From NCBI GenBank assembly GCA_945900455.1, contig CAMDJH010000035.1, forward strand, positions 1 to 34,334: a DNA stretch of 34,334 nt. The letters run 5' to 3'. A model generated the notes under the pieces. It ran no database searches and was not told the origin of the DNA. It worked only from the letters and a program-made list of their open reading frames with translations. The translations under genes were made by a program, and so were the position numbers. Origin of the DNA: Akkermansia muciniphila. Lineage in GTDB: Bacteria; Verrucomicrobiota; Verrucomicrobiia; Limisphaerales; UBA9464. Each line of letters begins with the position of its first letter. Position 1 is the stretch's first letter. Shown piece by piece: positions 32,799 to 34,334 of this stretch.

Positions 32799-34334
32799 TC
32801 ATTGGCAATGTGCCAAAAATTCCACGAGGTCGGCGAGTTGGCTCTGGCCCAAGCTCTCTCCGAGTCCCTCTGGCATGGCAGATTGAGGGCTCATATGGAT
32901 CCCTCGAATTTGATCCCTTCGGATGTGGATCTCGCGTTGGTCGGCATTCCGCAGGTAGATTGCTTCACGGGTCTCGCGGCTGATCAGCCCGGAGTGGAAC
33001 TCCCCATCCGTCATCTCGATGGCGTAGCTCTCGTATCCATTCACGAGGGTCGAATTGGGATAGAGAATCGCCTCGTATAGATCCCGGCGCCCGCGGATTG
33101 CACCGATTTTCGACAGATCCGGTCCGAGCATCCCTCCCTCTCCCTGGATCCGGTGGCAAAGAAAACATGCCGCCCGATTGCTGAAGAACACACTGCGTCC
33201 CACCGAGGCATTCCCGGCCTTCGTCTCCGCCAGTACTCGGCTGAGGTTGGCAAGCTGCGCATCGGTCGATTGTGCAGAATCCCGGAACTTGGAGTGCAGT
33301 CCATCCCCTTCTCGGCGGACCGACTCCGGAAAGATCTGGAGCAGCGCAGTCAGCTGCTCGGGTCTGAGTGAAGCTAATCCCGGGCTTGTCCGCAGGGAAC
33401 GAACCAACCGTCGCCCAATTTCGTCCAGAGTTTCCTGCGGCCACGCCTTTCGCGGTGGTGAACTCCCGGGGCTTTCGACCGCTCCTTCCACGGTCGGTCG
33501 GAAATACTCGAAAGGTCGGAGCAATGGCGCAATCTCCATCGGACCGGCGCCTTCGACCAACGCACAGAGGGCTTGCATCTGATCGAGCCGGGCCGCAGAC
33601 GGCCTGAGATGACCCACGGAACGAACTGCCTGGCGCCGGAGTAGCGGGGGCGTTGACTCGCGTCGGATTAGCCCGGCCAGATACTCGAAAGCATCGTCCT
33701 CGATTGTTCCGTCGGCCTTGGCGATCGCCTCCAACGTTCCGACCCGGTTTTCGTCGGGTTCATCAACCCGCAGCGCGAGGGGACGCAGCGCCCCGATAAA
33801 GGGGGACGTTTCAAATGGAAGGATCGTGGCAACGGCCTGGTTGCGGAGGGCTTCGGATGAGGAGCCCAGGCACCGCTGGAGACCTTCGTTGAGTGCCGTC
33901 GGCAACTTGTTCAACAACCCGATCGCGGCGAGAAGGTGCAACTTTTTCGCCTCCGAGATACTATCCGAACTCAGCACCCGACCTAGCCGTTCAATGAATG
34001 CAGCATCTCCCGCCAGGGCCAAAACAATGCCATCAACATGATCCGCTGCGGAGGAATCCGGTTGAGGAGTATCCAGCCAACTCATGAAGACGTGGGTGAT
34101 TTCCGACTTCCACGCCGTGCGGGATGCGATCACCCGCCGGGCTTCATTCCGGACTCCAAGGTCCTTGGAGGAAAGCAGCGGCACGACCATCGATGGCGCC
34201 AACCCGTCCTTCTTCATCTGATCCAAGACTCGCAGGGCCGTCCGCTGCAAACCCGGACGAGATGAATCCGTGAGATACGCGGCGGTCCCCACTGGATCAG
34301 CAATCTCAATCAATGCGTACGTCAACGCGTGGAG
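32799..34334 (-). CDS. HEAT-repeat/cytochrome c protein (PVC-type heme-binding), N-terminus outside the window
   Basis: The frame stays open through the right edge (the listed start at 34325 is an internal TTG), so this is a C-terminal fragment of at least 511 residues. The first ~320 residues are helical repeats of HEAT type ('GLQRTALRVLDQMKKDG', 'LLRRQAVRSVGHLRPSAARL'). The last ~130 form a cytochrome c domain with CFLCH in 'FFSNRAACFLCHRIQGEGGM', 'LGPDLSKIGAIRGRRDLYEA', and the probable methionine ligand in 'SPQSAMPEGLGESL'. In PVC bacteria this end is usually joined to an N-terminal propeller ('membrane-bound dehydrogenase domain'), expected just outside the window. Its partner enzymes and electron acceptor are unknown. 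Confidence 0.92.
   Translation of the reverse strand, partial: LHALTYALIEIADPVGTAAYLTDSSRPGLQRTALRVLDQMKKDGLAPSMVVPLLSSKDLGVRNEARRVIASRTAWKSEITHVFMSWLDTPQPDSSAADHVDGIVLALAGDAAFIERLGRVLSSDSISEAKKLHLLAAIGLLNKLPTALNEGLQRCLGSSSEALRNQAVATILPFETSPFIGALRPLALRVDEPDENRVGTLEAIAKADGTIEDDAFEYLAGLIRRESTPPLLRRQAVRSVGHLRPSAARLDQMQALCALVEGAGPMEIAPLLRPFEYFRPTVEGAVESPGSSPPRKAWPQETLDEIGRRLVRSLRTSPGLASLRPEQLTALLQIFPESVRREGDGLHSKFRDSAQSTDAQLANLSRVLAETKAGNASVGRSVFFSNRAACFLCHRIQGEGGMLGPDLSKIGAIRGRRDLYEAILYPNSTLVNGYESYAIEMTDGEFHSGLISRETREAIYLRNADQREIHIRRDQIRGIHMSPQSAMPEGLGESLGQSQLADLVEFLAHCQ

Noticed and set aside
34038-34334. ORF start at 34325 as a true gene start
   Set aside because: The codon is an internal TTG, the frame stays open to the window edge, and the family has a long N-terminal domain before this point.
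1-34334. tRNA, rRNA, CRISPR arrays, known riboswitches
   Set aside because: No cloverleaf, rRNA segment or regularly spaced repeat array was recognised on reading; a covariance-model scan would be needed to exclude small RNAs.

Overview
The window looks like a chromosomal stretch from a Verrucomicrobiota bacterium (PVC superphylum; a Pedosphaera/Limisphaerales-like lineage is my best guess from memory). The reasons are a PSCyt1/DUF1549/DUF1553 protein directly followed by a DUF1501 protein, a HEAT-repeat plus CxxCH protein, a DUF1559-like single prepilin, Tat-exported Gfo/Idh/MocA and phosphoesterase proteins, a sulfatase, an ECF sigma factor/TM protein/DUF3106 series, and a C-terminal beta-sandwich tail ('STNLLDW' type) on exported proteins. 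Most genes lack a strong Shine-Dalgarno sequence, so many starts are judged from signal peptides and family alignment. I found no rRNA, tRNA or CRISPR array.

Layout. 1-9192: a DUF255 thioredoxin-like protein (cut by the left edge) and a Tat-exported oxidoreductase on the minus strand; then, on the plus strand, a secreted sugar-dehydrogenase-like propeller and the PSD1/DUF1501 pair. 9274-14917 (all minus): a secreted PQQ-type propeller, an RbsC-like permease with an unusual soluble insert, an RbsB-like lipoprotein, a 51-residue conserved-looking protein and a divergent aldehyde dehydrogenase. 15027-20158 (all minus): reading in transcript order, an ECF sigma factor, a single-TM putative anti-sigma protein, a DUF3106 protein, an ABC ATPase and an ABC exporter membrane protein; this looks like one sigma-controlled envelope unit. 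20236-24047 (plus): GlnD and a CobW/COG0523 GTPase. 24263-25570: a pseudopilin-like protein and a divergent Dabb-domain protein.

25573-29730 is the most structurally unusual part. Two short deletion derivatives of one insertion sequence (345 and 390 bp, same orientation, 18-bp terminal inverted repeats) flank a 1050-residue exported protein that joins a TolB-type PD40 propeller to seven FG-GAP (integrin-like) repeats. 30002-34334: a Tat lipoprotein phosphoesterase, a sulfatase and the C-terminal part of a HEAT/cytochrome c protein running off the right edge.

Taken together, the region suggests periplasmic or surface breakdown and oxidation of sugars and sulfated glycans, sugar uptake and an envelope stress/export regulon, alongside core nitrogen-regulation (GlnD) and metal-chaperone genes. 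No stretch above 300 bases lacks a gene or mobile element; the longest gaps (3396-3690, 29731-30001, 24048-24262) are described under the hairpin, repeat and neighbouring gene entries.
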